From NCBI GenBank assembly GCA_964507305.1, contig CAZDPQ010000142.1, positions 1 to 6,447 on the forward strand: 6,447 bases of DNA. The letters are read 5' to 3'. Below the pieces are notes generated by a model. It had not been told where the DNA came from. It worked only from the letters and a program-made list of their open reading frames with translations, and did no database searches. The first letter of the stretch is position 1. Each line of letters starts with the position of its first letter. Made by a program: the position numbers and the translations under genes. This document shows, piece by piece, positions 5,030 to 6,447 of the stretch. The DNA comes from JAQVYV01 sp964507305. GTDB lineage: Bacteria > Bacillota > Clostridia > Saccharofermentanales > UBA5734.

Positions 5030-6447
5030 GTGGAAAATACACAGACGGTACCTACGCTTTTCGGCCTCCGCAAGGGAGACCGCATCTTTTTCACGGGGAT
5101 CGGCGGCTACAGCATGTGCGGTCTCGCCAGGATCTGCCTGGAGAAGGGGTTCGTCATCGCGGGGTCGGACCGGGAGATCTCCCACCGGACCCGACAGCTC
5201 GAAGGCCTGGGCGTGAAGGTCTATTATGACCAGAGCGGGGCCGCCATCGGGGAGTTCAAGCCGGACTGCCTGGTCTACTCGGTCGCCGTCCCCCTGGACA
5301 ATCCCGAGCTCGTCCGAGCCGGGGAGCTCGACATCCCGATCATCGAGCGATCCTATTTCCTCGGCGGCATCAACCGCCTGTTCCGCCGGGTCATCAACAT
5401 CGCCGGCACCCACGGCAAGACGACCACCACCACGCTGTGCGCCCTGATGCTCGAAGCGTCGGGGCTCGACCCGACCGCACACATCGGCGCGGAAGTGAGC
5501 AGCTGGGACAGTACCGTCCGGGTCGGCGGCAATTCCGATCTTTTCGTCTCGGAAGCCTGCGAGTACAATTCCAGTTTCCTGCGGTTCCATTCGACGACCG
5601 CGGCGAGCCTCAACATCGACCATGACCATGTGGACTGCTTCCCCTCGATCGAGGATGTGATCGACGTGTTCATCCGTTTCGCCGACACCCTTCCCGACGG
5701 GGGGACCCTCGTGCTCCCCGCCTTCGGGCCCAATATCCCCGAACTGCTCAAGCTCCTTGGGAAAATGAGAACCGACACGGGCAGGGAAATGCCCCGGATC
5801 GTCACGTTCGGCCGGGACACCGACCTCGCGGACGGCCGGAAGCCGGATTTCTACCTTTCCGCCTATAAGACCGTCCTGGGATATCCGGAATTCAACGTCT
5901 ATCACGGCCATGATTTCCTGTGCCATGTCAAGCTGGTCATCCCGGGCGAGTACAATGCGATGAACGCCCTGGCCGCGATGGCGTGCTCGATCCTCAACGG
6001 CGCCGATGCGGAGGCCTGCGCGCGCGTCCTGGCCGAATTCTACGGAGCCGACAACCGTTTTTCCCTGCGCGGAGAATACCGCGGGGCCAGGATCATCTCG
6101 GATTACGCCCATCACCCCTCCGCGGTCGCCGCGGCGCTCAAGGCTGCCGAGGGCGTCTGCTCCGGTACGGTGTGGGCGGTTTTCCAGCCGATCACATACA
6201 ATCGCGTGATCGGACTTTTCCGCGAATTCGTCCAGGCCCTTTCGGCCTGCCGCCATTCGATCCTCTTTGATGTCTATACATCGCGGGAGACCGGCACCAT
6301 GGGCTTTTCCTCGCGGCTGATCTGCGACGAGATCAACGCCGGGGGCGGCAGCAGCCAGTTCGTGAGCAGCTACACGGAGCTCAAGGACGCGCTGGATGCC
6401 AGAGTCAGGCCCGGCGACCTGATCCTTTTCATGGGTCCCGAGGGCCT
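5030..6447 (+). CDS. murC: UDP-N-acetylmuramate--L-alanine ligase family protein (3' end outside window)
   Basis: MurC is the cytoplasmic ATP-dependent ligase adding L-alanine to UDP-N-acetylmuramate, the first peptide step of peptidoglycan synthesis. The 472 codons present run from GTG 5030 without a stop. They cover all three Mur ligase domains; typical length is about 450-480, so only a short tail is missing. The N-terminal UDP-binding domain has TGIGGYSMCGLA (22-33) and SDREIS (46-51). The ATP-binding loop is GTHGKTTTT (126-134). EACEY (175-179) and NIDHDHVD (195-202) carry the acidic and His residues of the central active site, and SDYAHHP (357-363) is in the C-terminal domain. Several usually conserved positions differ: GEYN for G-x-HN (306-309), DNRFS for RRFE (341-345), FQPITYNR for FQPHxYxR (385-392) and MGPEG for MGAGD (468-472). 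The fold and family are clear. The substrate is inferred from overall MurC resemblance and position beside spoVG; a divergent paralogue is possible. Confidence 0.93.
   Translation, partial: MENTQTVPTLFGLRKGDRIFFTGIGGYSMCGLARICLEKGFVIAGSDREISHRTRQLEGLGVKVYYDQSGAAIGEFKPDCLVYSVAVPLDNPELVRAGELDIPIIERSYFLGGINRLFRRVINIAGTHGKTTTTTLCALMLEASGLDPTAHIGAEVSSWDSTVRVGGNSDLFVSEACEYNSSFLRFHSTTAASLNIDHDHVDCFPSIEDVIDVFIRFADTLPDGGTLVLPAFGPNIPELLKLLGKMRTDTGREMPRIVTFGRDTDLADGRKPDFYLSAYKTVLGYPEFNVYHGHDFLCHVKLVIPGEYNAMNALAAMACSILNGADAEACARVLAEFYGADNRFSLRGEYRGARIISDYAHHPSAVAAALKAAEGVCSGTVWAVFQPITYNRVIGLFREFVQALSACRHSILFDVYTSRETGTMGFSSRLICDEINAGGGSSQFVSSYTELKDALDARVRPGDLILFMGPEG

Noticed and set aside
4976..6256. 426-codon minus-strand ORF antisense to murC
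   Set aside because: It lies wholly opposite a clear MurC frame with conserved motifs. Its protein is rich in D, G, R and V with no recognisable domain, as expected of a shadow frame in GC-rich DNA.

Overview
The window looks like chromosomal DNA of a GC-rich, probably spore-forming Bacillota, most likely a member of Clostridia. This rests on spoVG, a MurC with clostridial-type motifs (GGxSMxGLA, GTHGKTTTT, EACEY), and the clostridial GlpA-like/GlpB-like/DUF1667 flavoenzyme set. Lineage below class cannot be told from this sequence. No mobile element, tRNA, rRNA, CRISPR array or phage gene was seen.

Layout: a divergent intergenic region (about 4737-5029) separates two transcription units. 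To the right, on the + strand, is murC (5030 to beyond the window end), starting at GTG and with its last residues outside the window. To the left, on the - strand, is spoVG (4736-4455, also GTG-started), then a GlpA-like FAD/[2Fe-2S] dehydrogenase (4409-2889). Next, overlapping by 4 bp, is a GlpB-like FAD oxidoreductase fused to a DUF1667 domain (2892-1342). No intrinsic terminator is visible between spoVG and the flavoenzymes, so read-through from the strong spoVG promoter is likely. A hairpin without a T-run follows the GlpB-like gene. A fourth minus-strand gene (1207 to beyond position 1) then has its own extended -10 promoter. It encodes a secreted or membrane-anchored protein with a Ser/Gly-rich linker, a beta-sandwich like those preceding beta-helix glycoside hydrolases, and a discoidin (F5/8 type C)-like domain.

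How the genes fit together: murC (peptidoglycan precursor synthesis) and spoVG (RNA/DNA-binding regulator of division and sporulation) are neighbours in many Clostridia, so that pairing is expected. The head-to-head orientation is less usual. The GlpA-like and GlpB-like proteins probably form one flavoprotein complex oxidising glycerol 3-phosphate or a similar 2-hydroxy acid or polyol phosphate. No glpK, glpF or glpC is present to confirm the substrate. The extracellular protein is a separate, accessory function, probably carbohydrate binding or degradation.

I did not find a convincing wholly new system. The points most worth a second look are the DUF1667 fusion, the substitutions at several normally conserved MurC positions, the likely co-transcription of spoVG with redox enzymes, and the architecture of the truncated surface protein. 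Several long ORFs antisense to real genes are GC-rich shadows and were discarded.
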